DNA of 64,000 nt from Trujillonella endophytica (GTDB taxonomy: Bacteria; Actinomycetota; Actinomycetes; Mycobacteriales; Geodermatophilaceae), in the NCBI RefSeq assembly GCF_900110555.1, contig NZ_FOEE01000013.1, forward strand, positions 88,862-152,861. The letters run 5' to 3'. Position numbers and translations under genes: made by a program. Shown here piece by piece: positions 8,344 through 16,595 of the stretch (position 1 is the stretch's first letter; each line of letters opens with the position of its first letter). Below the pieces are notes generated by a model. The model did no database searches. It was not told the origin of the DNA and saw nothing but the letters and a program-made list of their open reading frames with translations.

Positions 8344-8688
8344 ATGCCCCAGCACGACGAGCTGCCGATCCCCGACTACGACCACCTCCAGACGGGGGCC
8401 CTCACCTCGCGCATCCGCACCCTGGACTCCGCGGGTCTGGAGACCCTGCTGGCCTACGAGCGCGCGCACGCCAACCGGATCCAGGTCGTGAGCGCCATGC
8501 GGCACCGGCTCGCGTCGGTGAAGGCCGGCGAGAAGCCCTCCGGCGGCGACCCGGCCGCCCACGGCTCGGCCGACCCGGCGTCCACCCCCGCGGGCTCGAA
8601 GGTCTCCGCGGCGACCACGGGCCCGCCGGTCGACCCGCCCGCCCACGGCGACCTGACCAACCCGTCCCAGCCGCGTTCGGGTCGCTGA
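8344..8688 (+). CDS. small actinobacterial protein, LPIPDYDHL type
   Basis: A 114-residue protein. The N-terminal 60 residues contain ELPIPDYDHLQTGALTSRIR and LETLLAYERAHANRIQV, a conserved block that I recall from uncharacterised short actinobacterial proteins (DUF8129-like). The C-terminal half is a Pro/Ser/Gly-rich disordered region. No signal peptide or membrane segment is visible. Its stop codon lies inside a hairpin shared with the convergent TadC gene. Confidence 0.7.
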   Translation: MPQHDELPIPDYDHLQTGALTSRIRTLDSAGLETLLAYERAHANRIQVVSAMRHRLASVKAGEKPSGGDPAAHGSADPASTPAGSKVSAATTGPPVDPPAHGDLTNPSQPRSGR

Positions 8689-8710
8689 GCCGCAGTGGCT
8701 CCGCGGCTCA
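8686..8710. terminator. convergent hairpin between small gene and tadC
   Basis: Perfect 8-bp arms TGAGCCGC (8686-8693) and GCGGCTCA (8703-8710) contain the stop codons of both convergent genes. There is no T-tract, as is usual at this GC content. It could end transcription from both sides. Confidence 0.5.
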
Positions 8711-9601
8711 CATGCCGGTCATCATCTCCACGGCCGTCGGCCCGAGCAGCACGATGAACAGCGTCGGCAGGATGCACAGGATCAGCGGGAAGATCACCTT
8801 CACCGGGATCTGCATCGCCTTCTCCTCCGCCCGCTGCCGGCGCTTGAGCCGCATCTCCTGCGCCTGCGTGCGCAGCACGTCGGCGATCGAGACGCCGTAG
8901 GCGTCGGCCTGGACGACCGCGCGGATGAAACGCCGCAGGTCGTCCACGCCGGCGCGCTCGGCCAGCGCCAGGTAGGCCTCGCGCCGCGGCTGGCCGACGC
9001 CGATGTCCTGCAGGGTGCGGACCAGTTCCTCGGCGAGGGGTCCGGTGCCGTTGCGTCCGGCGCGGGCGAGCGCGGACTCGAAGCCCAGCCCCGCCTCCAC
9101 GGCGATCGTCATCTGGTCGAGGGTGTCGGCCAGCTCGCGCCCGATCGCGTCGCGCCGCTCCTGTGCCCGGCTGGTCAGCAGCAGCTCCGGCACGAAGTAG
9201 GAGACGACGGTGGTCACGGCCATCGTGATCACGAACAGCGGCTGGGGGTTGGCGCCGACGAGCAGGATGCCGAGCACACCGGCGGCCGCCGCCAGCACCA
9301 GCTTGGCGGCCACGACCCGGCCGACGGGCCAGGCGGCCGGGCGGCCGGCGCCGACGAGGAGCCGGTCGATGCGCGCGAACGTCCCCTGCGGCGTGAGGGC
9401 GCGCACGAGGCGGGCGCCCGGCGGCGTGCCCGCCCGCGCGGCCCGGTCACCGACGGCGTCGGTCCCCAGACCGCGGGAGAGGTTCGCGCGAGCCGCGGTC
9501 GCGGCGGCGCCGGGGCGGATCAGCACGGCCCAGCCCATCAACGGCAGGGCGAGGCCGACGGCGACGGCCGCCGCGAGCACGGGTGCGGGGAGGGTGGTCA
9601 T
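8708..9601 (-). CDS. tadC: Tad pilus inner-membrane protein TadC
   Basis: A 297-residue T2SSF-type platform protein. A hydrophobic N-terminal segment follows MTTLPAPV; two more (about 95-135) precede the cytoplasmic F domain with LADTLDQMTIAVEAGLGFESAL and VQADAYGVSIADVLR, and the protein ends with a long membrane segment IFPLILCILPTLFIVLLG. TadB and TadC together form the base on which the TadA ATPase acts. The ATG at 9601 overlaps the tadB stop by one base (TGATG), so the genes are coupled. It is the last gene of the operon. Confidence 0.9.
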   Translation of the reverse strand: MTTLPAPVLAAAVAVGLALPLMGWAVLIRPGAAATAARANLSRGLGTDAVGDRAARAGTPPGARLVRALTPQGTFARIDRLLVGAGRPAAWPVGRVVAAKLVLAAAAGVLGILLVGANPQPLFVITMAVTTVVSYFVPELLLTSRAQERRDAIGRELADTLDQMTIAVEAGLGFESALARAGRNGTGPLAEELVRTLQDIGVGQPRREAYLALAERAGVDDLRRFIRAVVQADAYGVSIADVLRTQAQEMRLKRRQRAEEKAMQIPVKVIFPLILCILPTLFIVLLGPTAVEMMTGM

Positions 9602-10542
9602 CAGAATCGGATGCTCACGGTCTTCTTCAGCCACAGCGCGCCGATGAGCAGCAGCACGACGACGGCGGCGAGCATCCCGTACCCGGCGAAGGACTCGGTG
9701 AAGGCCGCCAGGTAGTCGGGGTTGGTGAGGCCGATGAAGCCGCCCACCCCGAACGGCAGCGCCATCAGCACGATCGCCGAGAGCTTGCCCTCCGCCGAGA
9801 GCGCCTTGACCTGCCGCCGCAGCGCGTTGCGCTCGCGGATGGTGGTGCTGACGACGTCGAGGACCTCGGCGAGGTTGCCGCCGACCTCCCGGTGGATGGC
9901 GATCGCCTGGGCGACCCACCGGAAGTCGTCGCTGCCCATCCGCGCCGCGACGTCGTCCAGCGCCATCCCGAGGTCCCGGCCGACGCGCGTCTCGTTGACG
10001 ATCCGGGCGAACTCCTCCCCGGTCGGGGCAGCGGCCTGCGTGGACACCGCGTCGACCGCCCGCAGGAGGCTGTGGCCCGCGCGGAGGCTGCTCGCCATGA
10101 GCTGGAGCGAGTCGTCCAGCTGGTCGGCGAAGGCGGCCTGCCGCCGCCGGATCCGCAGGCCCACCGCGATCCGCGTGATGACGGGCGGGAGGACCGCCGC
10201 GACCGCGCCGAGCAGCGGACCCCCGGTGACCGCGCCGAGGGCGCCGAGCAGCACCGACGCCAGGCAGGCCACGAGGACGAGGTCGGGCAGCGACATCGAG
10301 ATCCCGGCCCGCTCCAGCGCTGCCGTGCCGGCCGCCATCCGCTGCCGGCGCACGAGCGCCCGCTGGACGACGGCCCCCGCGGCCGCGCCGGCGCCGGCCA
10401 GCGACGACGTGGGGGCGGGCACCGTGGGGTCGAGCCGGGACAGCGGCACCCGGCGCGGTCCGGCCGGCACGGCGACGACGACCAGCAGGGCCAGTCCCCC
10501 GCCCGCCGCGAGCAGCCCGACGGCGAGCAGCGCCGTGTTCAC
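9601..10542 (-). CDS. tadB: Tad pilus inner-membrane protein TadB
   Basis: A 313-residue T2SSF-family protein. N-terminal membrane segment NTALLAVGLLAAGGG, central double segment around 95-145, then the F domain with DQLDDSLQLMASSLRAGHSLLRAVD, FARIVNETRVGRDLGMALD and IAIHREVGGNLAEVLDVVSTTIRER, and a C-terminal pair of membrane helices. It is paralogous to TadC. The GTG at 10542 overlaps the tadA stop as GTGA, giving translational coupling and fixing the start. Confidence 0.9.
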   Translation of the reverse strand: MNTALLAVGLLAAGGGLALLVVVAVPAGPRRVPLSRLDPTVPAPTSSLAGAGAAAGAVVQRALVRRQRMAAGTAALERAGISMSLPDLVLVACLASVLLGALGAVTGGPLLGAVAAVLPPVITRIAVGLRIRRRQAAFADQLDDSLQLMASSLRAGHSLLRAVDAVSTQAAAPTGEEFARIVNETRVGRDLGMALDDVAARMGSDDFRWVAQAIAIHREVGGNLAEVLDVVSTTIRERNALRRQVKALSAEGKLSAIVLMALPFGVGGFIGLTNPDYLAAFTESFAGYGMLAAVVVLLLIGALWLKKTVSIRF

Positions 10543-11984
10543 GACGCCCACCCGCGGGCCGCCACCGGCTCCGGCATGCCGAACACCCGCGGGGAGATCG
10601 GGATGCCGAACTCGGCGAAACGGTCGGCGAACCGGGGCCGCACGCCGGTCGGCACGGGCTTGCCCAGGAAGCGCCCGGCGGCGTCGACCCCGGCGGCGTA
10701 GTCGAAGAGGAACGCGTCCTGGAGCGTGACCGTCTCGCCCTCCATGCCCTGCACCTCGGTGACGTGGGTGACCCGGCGGGTGCCGTCGCGCAGCCGGGTC
10801 AGCTGGACGACGACGTCGACGGCGGAGGCGATCTGCTCGCGGATCGCCCGCAGCGGCAGGTCCATCCCGGCCATGAGCACGAGGGTCTCCAGGCGCGCGA
10901 TGGCGTCGCGCGGGGAGTTGGCGTGCACCGTCGACAGCGACCCGTCGTGGCCGGTGTTCATGGCCTGGAGCATGTCCAGGCTCTCCCCGCCGCGGCACTC
11001 CCCCACCACGATCCGGTCCGGCCGCATGCGCAGCGAGTTCCGGACCAGGTCCCGGATGGTGACCGCGCCCCGGCCCTCGATGTTGGGCGGCCGCGACTCC
11101 AGCCGGACGACGTGCTCCTGCTGCAGCTGCAGCTCCACGGCGTCCTCGATGGTGACGATCCGCTCGTCCTCGGGGATGAACGAGGACAGGACGTTGAGCA
11201 GCGTCGTCTTCCCGGTGCCGGTGCCGCCGGAGACGATGACGTTCAGCCGGGCCTCGACGCAGGCCCGCAGCAGCTCCGACATCTCCGGGGAGAGCGTGCC
11301 GAAGCCGATCAGGTCCTCGACGGTGAAGGGGTCCTTGGCGAACTTGCGGATCGTCAGCGTCGAGCCGCTGAACGCCAGCGGCGGGATGATCGCGTTGACG
11401 CGGCTGCCGTCGGCCAGGCGGGCGTCGACCAGCGGCGAGGACTCGTCGATGCGCCGTCCCACCCGGGAGACGATGCGGTCGATCACCCGCCGCAGGTGCT
11501 CCTCGGAGGCGAACCGGGCGCCGGTCCGGGTCAGCTTGCCGGCCCGCTCGACGTAGACCGAGTCCGGGCCGTTGACCATGATCTCGCTGACCGCGTCGTC
11601 GTCCAGGAGCCGCTGCAGCGGGCCGTAGCCGAGCACGTCGTCGGCCAGCTCGGCGGTCAGCCGGGCGCGCTCCTCGGTCGAGAGCGGCACCTTCTCCTGC
11701 TCGACGACCTCGTCGAGCTCGCCGAGCACGAGCGCGCGGAGCTGGTCCTCGCTGAGGTTCGGGTCGTTCATCCGGCCGCCCATGCGCTCGAACAGCGCGG
11801 TGGCGACGCGGTCCTTGAGCCGGCCCAGGGCGTCCGTCGGCGGCGGCACGGGGGCGGGTGGGCGGGGAACCGCCCGCGGCGCCGGGACGTCGGGGAGCGA
11901 CGGGACGGCGGGAGTCGCGGCGGCGGGGTCGGGGACGGCGTGCCGGCCGCGGGCGGCGGCGGTCAGCCGGTCGGCGAGGTTCAC
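10539..11984 (-). CDS. tadA: Tad pilus assembly ATPase TadA (CpaF)
   Basis: A 481-residue secretion ATPase. After a Pro/Ala-rich N-terminus, a helical domain (LSEDQLRALVLGELDEVV) leads to DDAVSEIMVNGPDSVYVE, the CpaF N-domain. The Walker A GGTGTGKTT is near residue 255, the Asp box at IVTIEDAVEL, the Walker B region DRIVVGECRGGE near 325 and the His box GSLSTVHANS near 345. It powers Flp pilus assembly at the inner face of the membrane. GTG 11984 overlaps the tadZ stop by 4 nt (GTGA). Length and motifs are complete. Confidence 0.95.
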   Translation of the reverse strand: MNLADRLTAAARGRHAVPDPAAATPAVPSLPDVPAPRAVPRPPAPVPPPTDALGRLKDRVATALFERMGGRMNDPNLSEDQLRALVLGELDEVVEQEKVPLSTEERARLTAELADDVLGYGPLQRLLDDDAVSEIMVNGPDSVYVERAGKLTRTGARFASEEHLRRVIDRIVSRVGRRIDESSPLVDARLADGSRVNAIIPPLAFSGSTLTIRKFAKDPFTVEDLIGFGTLSPEMSELLRACVEARLNVIVSGGTGTGKTTLLNVLSSFIPEDERIVTIEDAVELQLQQEHVVRLESRPPNIEGRGAVTIRDLVRNSLRMRPDRIVVGECRGGESLDMLQAMNTGHDGSLSTVHANSPRDAIARLETLVLMAGMDLPLRAIREQIASAVDVVVQLTRLRDGTRRVTHVTEVQGMEGETVTLQDAFLFDYAAGVDAAGRFLGKPVPTGVRPRFADRFAEFGIPISPRVFGMPEPVAARGWAS

Positions 11985-13171
11985 GAGGCGGCCCGGTGCT
12001 TGGCGCGGTAGCGGCTCGGGCGGACGAGCGGGGTGGCGGCGAACCGGGCGACCAGCCGGCGCAGCTCCTTGGTCATCGGATCCCGGACGCCGCTCTGCAG
12101 CAGCGGCACGCCCTGGTTGGTGGAGACGGGGACCGCGGCCGACCGGGGCAGGACGACGTCCACGCCGGTGCCGATCGCCGTCTCCACGTCCCGGACCGAG
12201 AGCCCGTTCTTCGGGTCGGCGAAGTTCATGACCACGTGCCGGCCGGCCGGGATCATGCACAGCTGGCTGAGGACGTCGAGCTCCTTGCGCAGGCCCCGGA
12301 CCCCGGGGACGTCCATGGAGCTGAGCATCACGACGTCGGTGGCGCGGTCCAGCGCGGCGAGCGTCTGCTCCGACAGGCCGGGCGCGGTGTCGACGACGAC
12401 GTAGCGGAACTCGCGCGCCAGCGAGGTGAGCAGGCGGGTGACGTCCGCGGCGGTCACCCCGTCCCCGGCGGCGGGCGACTCGGCACCGCACACGGCGTAC
12501 AGCCCCGACGGGTGCTGGGTGAGGAAGGTCTTGAGGACCATGGTGTCCTCGCTGGCGGGGCCGTGGACGGCGTCGGGCAGCGTGTACTCCGGCGCCAGGC
12601 CGAGGGCGTAGGCGACGTCGCCGAACTGCACGTCGAGGTCGACCAGCACCGTGGACTGCGGCGCCGCCGCGGTCAGCCCGATCGCCAGGTTGGTGGCCAC
12701 GGTCGTCTTGCCGACCCCGCCCTTGGGCGAGGCGACGGTGATGACCCGGCCCGTGTAGCGGGCGGTCTCCTCGACCGGCCGCAGGACCCGACGCCGCCCG
12801 GCGGCCGCGGCCCCGGCGCGCTCGATCGCCGCGCGCAGCTCCGCCGGGTCGGCCGACGGGGAGACCAGGTCGCGGATGCCGGCTCGCATCGCCGCCTGCC
12901 ACAGCTCCGGGGCCGGGTCGGCGACCAGCACGACGCTGATCCCCGGGCACTGCACGTCCAGCCGGGTGGCCAGGCCCAGGACCTCCGCGGCAGCCGCCTC
13001 GGGGCCGATCATCAGCACCTCGGGCAGCTCGCCGTCGACCAGCTGCTCGAACAGCCGCGTCGGGTCGCCGGGCAGCCGCCCGGCGGGCAGCTCGTGCACG
13101 TCGCCGTCGGCGGCGGCGCGCACCCGGGAGGCGAGGTCCGGGCCCGCGGCGGCCAGCACCACGCGGCTCAT
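11981..13171 (-). CDS. tadZ: TadZ/CpaE-like pilus localisation ATPase
   Basis: A 396-residue protein with an N-terminal receiver-like domain (about 1-125, with EVLMIGPEAAAAEVL) and a C-terminal ParA/MinD-type ATPase domain. The deviant Walker A is SPKGGVGKTTVATNLA near residue 150; switch regions appear as VLVDLDVQFGDVA and VVDTAPGLSEQT. CpaE/TadZ proteins place the Tad machine in the cell. The ATG at 13171 overlaps the cpaB stop as ATGA. The receiver part seems not to keep the full phosphorylation set, as is common in this family. Confidence 0.9.
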   Translation of the reverse strand: MSRVVLAAAGPDLASRVRAAADGDVHELPAGRLPGDPTRLFEQLVDGELPEVLMIGPEAAAAEVLGLATRLDVQCPGISVVLVADPAPELWQAAMRAGIRDLVSPSADPAELRAAIERAGAAAAGRRRVLRPVEETARYTGRVITVASPKGGVGKTTVATNLAIGLTAAAPQSTVLVDLDVQFGDVAYALGLAPEYTLPDAVHGPASEDTMVLKTFLTQHPSGLYAVCGAESPAAGDGVTAADVTRLLTSLAREFRYVVVDTAPGLSEQTLAALDRATDVVMLSSMDVPGVRGLRKELDVLSQLCMIPAGRHVVMNFADPKNGLSVRDVETAIGTGVDVVLPRSAAVPVSTNQGVPLLQSGVRDPMTKELRRLVARFAATPLVRPSRYRAKHRAAS

Positions 13172-13905
13172 CGGACCGGCTCCCCGTAGACGTTGGTCTG
13201 GGTCAGCACCTGGGTGCCGCCGATGTCGGCGCCCTCGGGCTCCAGGGACAGCCACAGCGTCCCGTGCTCGGCGCCGAACACGATCTGCTCGGCGTCGCGC
13301 GACACGACGGCGAGGGTCACCATCAGCGCGGTCTGCGGGGCGCCGCCGGCGGCGGCGGCGTCCGCGCCGTCCTCGGCGACGGTGGTGGCGCCCTGCACCC
13401 GGGTCACGAGGACCTGGTGCTGGACGGCGTGCGTGGTGGCCGTGCCGTCCTCGAACAGCAGCGACAGGTAGATCCCGACGGCGTCCCCGGCGACGAGCCG
13501 GCCACCGACCACCCGCTGGGGCTCCAGCAGCACGCTGATCTCCTGCATGCCCTCGGGCACCGGCACGGTGCCGGGGGTGCGCAGCTCCGCCGGGTCGCCG
13601 AAGCGGCCGGTGAGCAGCTGCTCGCCGGGCTCCAGGTCGACGGTCGCGACCCGGCCGGCCAGGAGCGCGAGGTCGGTGACCCGGCCCGCGACGGCGGACT
13701 TCGCCGGGACGAGCTCGGTCCGGATCAGGGCCTCGAGGTCCTCGGCGGGCGTCCCGGCCGCGATCGGCTCGTCGACCACGAGGACCTCGACGCTCTCCAT
13801 CCCCTCGAGGGCGCGGGCATCGGCGCCGCGGACGTAGGCGATGAGCACCACCGTGCCGACGGCGGCGAGCAGGAGGGCGGCCAGCGCGGCCAGCAGTCGT
13901 CTCAC
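13168..13905 (-). CDS. cpaB: RcpC/CpaB-like pilus assembly protein
   Basis: A 245-residue protein with one N-terminal membrane segment (RRLLAALAALLLAAVGTVVLIAYV) followed by an SAF-like domain: VLVVDEPIAAGTPAEDL, then ALLAGRVATVDLEPGEQLLTGRF, and the RcpC domain with ISVLLEPQRVVGGRLVAGDAVGIYLSL split by a short Ala-rich insertion. In monoderms CpaB-like proteins are thought to act at the cell-wall side of the Tad channel; no secretin gene is present, as expected. Start GTG 13905 has AGGTG about 6 nt upstream. Confidence 0.85.
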   Translation of the reverse strand: MRRLLAALAALLLAAVGTVVLIAYVRGADARALEGMESVEVLVVDEPIAAGTPAEDLEALIRTELVPAKSAVAGRVTDLALLAGRVATVDLEPGEQLLTGRFGDPAELRTPGTVPVPEGMQEISVLLEPQRVVGGRLVAGDAVGIYLSLLFEDGTATTHAVQHQVLVTRVQGATTVAEDGADAAAAGGAPQTALMVTLAVVSRDAEQIVFGAEHGTLWLSLEPEGADIGGTQVLTQTNVYGEPVR

Positions 13906-13913
13906 GTGGGCAC

Positions 13914-14879
13914 CTATCGGATCAGCCGGAGGATCTCCGCGCCCAGGTCGGGAGCGGTCGGGGAGGTCGTGAAGTCGTCGCTGAGCTCGACCCAGCGGGT
14001 GAAGTAGCCGGCGATGCAGCGGTCGTTGCCCGTGCAGGGGCGCGGGGAGGTACCGAACTGGCCGCCCAGGAAGTAGCCGGTGATCTGGAACGCGGCGTAG
14101 CCGTAGACGTGGTACCAGGCGTTGCTGCCGGTGCCGCCGAACTCGTCGAAGATCGGCAGGAGCACGGTGCGGCCCACGAGCCCGGAGAAGTCCGCCGTCG
14201 AGCAGTCCGAGGACGGGGTGTTGCCCGTGGAGGAGTACGACCGGCCGCCGACCGCGCTGGTCGCCCGGCACTCGCCGGGGTCGGTCACCAGGTAGCCGAA
14301 CCCGCCCGGGACGATGTTGTTCGAGGGCCCGGTGCAGTCGACGGTGCCCGAGGTCTTGGTCAGCCGGATGGTGCGCACCGTGGTCCCCGACGGGAACCCC
14401 CCGCCGGTCTGCTGGGCGAACTCGCACCAGGAGAAGGTCAGCGGCAACCGCGCCGTGCCGGCGCTGGGTGCGCCCCACGTGACGGTGGCGCTGGCGCTGA
14501 CCTGCGTGGCGTCGAAGCCCAGGACCGGGGCGAACCAGTGCTCGGTGGGGTGGCTGCCGGTGACGGTGACGCTCGTCGGGTTGCTGGTGAGGACCGGCGG
14601 GGCGGCCGTCGCCTCGCCGGCGTTGGCGGCCACGAGCGCGTCCGCGGTCGCCTGCATGTTCCCGCAGGCACCGCGGGCGCAGTCCTGGGCGACGGCCAGC
14701 GCGGCGGCGTCGGCGGCCACCTGCAGCCGCGCGCGCTCGGCGTACAGGGCGCCGACGTCGACGGCGATGGCGGCGAAGCCCAGCATCGGCACGAGCAGCA
14801 GCGAGATCAGCACCGCCGCCGCGCCGCGCTCGTCGCGGGCATGCGGCCAGCGCCGGCCGCCGACCCTCAGCCGCCGCAT
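13914..14879 (-). CDS. tadG: TadG-like pseudopilin/surface protein
   Basis: A 321-residue protein. After a basic leader the sequence DERGAAAVLISLLLVPMLGFAAIAVDVGALYAERARLQ is the TadG N-terminal class III-like signal (shown here in parts: DERGAAAVLISLLL and AAIAVDVGALYAER), followed by AADAAALAVAQDCARGAC. The rest is a secreted, Gly/Ser/Thr-rich beta region with several Cys pairs (around CEFAQQ, VDCTGP, GECRATS, SSDCST, RPCTGNDRC), probably disulphide-bonded outside the cell. It lacks an obvious von Willebrand A domain. Its ATG overlaps the tadE end by 13 nt. Confidence 0.8.
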   Translation of the reverse strand: MRRLRVGGRRWPHARDERGAAAVLISLLLVPMLGFAAIAVDVGALYAERARLQVAADAAALAVAQDCARGACGNMQATADALVAANAGEATAAPPVLTSNPTSVTVTGSHPTEHWFAPVLGFDATQVSASATVTWGAPSAGTARLPLTFSWCEFAQQTGGGFPSGTTVRTIRLTKTSGTVDCTGPSNNIVPGGFGYLVTDPGECRATSAVGGRSYSSTGNTPSSDCSTADFSGLVGRTVLLPIFDEFGGTGSNAWYHVYGYAAFQITGYFLGGQFGTSPRPCTGNDRCIAGYFTRWVELSDDFTTSPTAPDLGAEILRLIR

Positions 14880-15259
14880 CGCATGACCCCCGTGCCGGTG
14901 AGGCCGACGGTGGTGCCGAAGAGGCCGGTCATGAGCGGCAGGTCGTAGGCGATGGTGAGCCGCACGGTCGCCGTCCCCGTGCCGACCGGGCAGGTGGCCG
15001 GGGTGATGGTGATCTGGACGTCGGTGAGCGCCGGGTCCAGCGTGCCGGCCGCCGAGCGGACGGCCGCCCGGGCCGCGGCCGGGTCGTTCTGCAGCGCCAT
15101 GACGCGCACGCCCTCGCGGGCTGCCGCCGAGAGGGTGCCCGAGACCTGGAAGCCGCGGCCGAACTCGACGATGCCGAGGACCAGCAGCAGGAGGATCGGC
15201 AGCAGGAGGGCGAACTCGACCGCGCTGGCGCCGCGCTCGTCCCGGATCCGTCGCCTCAC
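14867..15259 (-). CDS. tadE: TadE-like minor pseudopilin
   Basis: A 130-residue TadE-family protein. The leader RRRIRDERGASAVEFALLLP contains the RGASAVEFA core (processing expected near the Gly-Ala), followed by the hydrophobic LLLLVLGIVEFGRGFQ. The remainder is a small extracellular domain with two Cys (TCPVG and MRCGG). The start GTG 15259 has AGGAGG about 6 nt upstream. It should be cut by the prepilin peptidase of the same locus and join the pilus as a minor component. Confidence 0.88.
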   Translation of the reverse strand: MRRRIRDERGASAVEFALLLPILLLLVLGIVEFGRGFQVSGTLSAAAREGVRVMALQNDPAAARAAVRSAAGTLDPALTDVQITITPATCPVGTGTATVRLTIAYDLPLMTGLFGTTVGLTGTGVMRCGG

Positions 15260-15320
15260 CGGTGCCTCCTCTCGCGGGTCGGGGTGCTGGGTGGCCGAGG
15301 CAGGGGCCTCGGGTGGGTCG

Positions 15321-15353
15321 GCGCGGCGGCCCCGGGGGACGGGGCCGCCGCGC
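15321..15353 (-). terminator. hairpin after the Flp pilin gene
   Basis: Arms 15321-15333 and 15341-15353 are perfectly complementary over 13 bp with a 7-nt loop, located 18 nt after the pilin stop and before tadE. A partial terminator or 3'-end stabiliser here would give more pilin than assembly proteins, as is usual in pilus operons. Function is inferred. Confidence 0.6.
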
Positions 15354-15371
15354 CGGCGGGTGGTGCGCCGA

Positions 15372-15569
15372 TCAGGGCAGCTCGTCGCGGACCGTCTGGA
15401 AGAGGGCGGCGAGGTCGTCGCCGAGGAAGCCGACGACGGCGATGATCGCGACGGCGATGAGGCCGACCATGAGGCCGTATTCGACGGCGGTGGCGCCGTC
15501 CTCCTCCTTGCGCAGGCGCTCGGTGGCGAGGGCGTAGAGGCTGACGATCGCGGCGAAGGGGTTCGACAC
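15372..15569 (-). CDS. flp: Flp/Fap-type major pilin
   Basis: A 65-residue prepilin. A 27-residue leader-like part (SNPFAAIVSLYALATERLRKEE) is followed by DGATAVEYGLMVGLIAVAII, the conserved Flp core, with processing expected at the Gly before ATAVEY; Glu and Tyr of the core are both present. The mature part is about 40 residues and mostly one hydrophobic helix. The GTG at 15569 has GGGAG 7 nt upstream. It is the structural subunit of the Tad pilus. Confidence 0.92.
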   Translation of the reverse strand: MSNPFAAIVSLYALATERLRKEEDGATAVEYGLMVGLIAVAIIAVVGFLGDDLAALFQTVRDELP

Positions 15570-15776
15570 GGGGTGCTCCCTGGGGTGGGTGCCGGCCAGG
15601 ACGGGCCGGGGGTGGCCCGCCGTTGCGGCGTGGGGGGCGCTTCGGGACGCCGGGGGTATCCCTTGAGCGATCTCCACCCTGTGGACGGACACAGTCACCC
15701 GTGCGCGTGCACCGCCGCCCCACCGTCACGGGGCGTCACCACCCGACCGTGCGGAGCCGGAACCGGCGGGGCCCGC

Positions 15777-16448
15777 TCAGCCGGCGGGCGTGACCGCCGC
15801 GATCGCCACGGCGGCGCCGAGCAGCATCGCCGGGCCGAAGGGCAGCGCGGAGCGCAGCGTCACCCGCCGCGCGGCGAGCAGCAGCAGGGCGACGAGCGCC
15901 TGGACGACGAACGCGGCCAGAGCACCGAGCAGCACGGCCGGCCAGCCGAGCCAGCCGAGCGCGAGCCCGAGCAGGGCCGCCAGCTTCACGTCCCCCATGC
16001 CCAGCTGGCCGGGGACGAGCAGTGCCATGGCGAGGAATACCGCGAAGAGGACGGCGGCGCCGAGCAGCGCCCGGCCGAACTGCGGCCAGGCGGCGTCGAC
16101 GGCGGCCGCGCCGGCGAGCAGCAGCGCGACTCCCGCGAGCGAGGGCAGGACGACGCGGTCGGGAAGCAGGCGGTGCTGCAGGTCGACCACGGCGAGCAGG
16201 ACCGCCACGACGGCGAGCAGGAGGAAGGCCGGCAACTCCGCGGAGGGGCCCGGGCGCAGCGCCGTCAGCGCGCAGAGCGCCGCCGTCCCGGCCTCCACCC
16301 ACGGCGGCCGGACGGCGAGCCGGCCCGGGGCGAGCACGGTGGCCGGCGCGAGCCGCTCCGGCCAGGGGAAGCGGCCCGCGGCCCGGTTGACGAGCACGCC
16401 GGCGAGGAGACCGCCCACCCCGGCCACGAGCACCACGAGCGTGGTCAT
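15777..16448 (-). CDS. prepilin peptidase (A24 family)
   Basis: A 223-residue polytopic membrane aspartic protease. The two catalytic Asp are in VDLQHRLLPD and LGMGDVKLAALLG (GxGD motif). An N-terminal cytoplasmic methylase domain with Cys clusters is absent, as in TadV-like and many actinobacterial forms. It lies immediately upstream of flp in the same direction, so it is expected to process Flp, TadE and perhaps TadG. The ATG at 16448 was chosen since the sequence before it is a non-hydrophobic, Arg-rich shadow. Confidence 0.88.
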   Translation of the reverse strand: MTTLVVLVAGVGGLLAGVLVNRAAGRFPWPERLAPATVLAPGRLAVRPPWVEAGTAALCALTALRPGPSAELPAFLLLAVVAVLLAVVDLQHRLLPDRVVLPSLAGVALLLAGAAAVDAAWPQFGRALLGAAVLFAVFLAMALLVPGQLGMGDVKLAALLGLALGWLGWPAVLLGALAAFVVQALVALLLLAARRVTLRSALPFGPAMLLGAAVAIAAVTPAG

Positions 16449-16556
16449 CCGCGGCGGGCGTCGTCGGGGGCGGGCACGGTGGGCACCCTGGCACACGCCC
16501 CACGCAGAAGCCGGGAACCCCGCGGCACCGCCCGGGGCAGAAGTGCGGTACGGCAC

Positions 16557-16595
16557 CGGGGCCGGGAGGCGCCCCGTGGTCGCCTCCCGGCCCCG
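16557..16595 (-). terminator. strong hairpin directly after the sortase gene
   Basis: Arms 16557-16571 and 16581-16595 pair perfectly over 15 bp with a 9-nt loop, ending exactly at the sortase stop codon. It should end the sortase message and separate it from the Tad operon. Confidence 0.7.
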
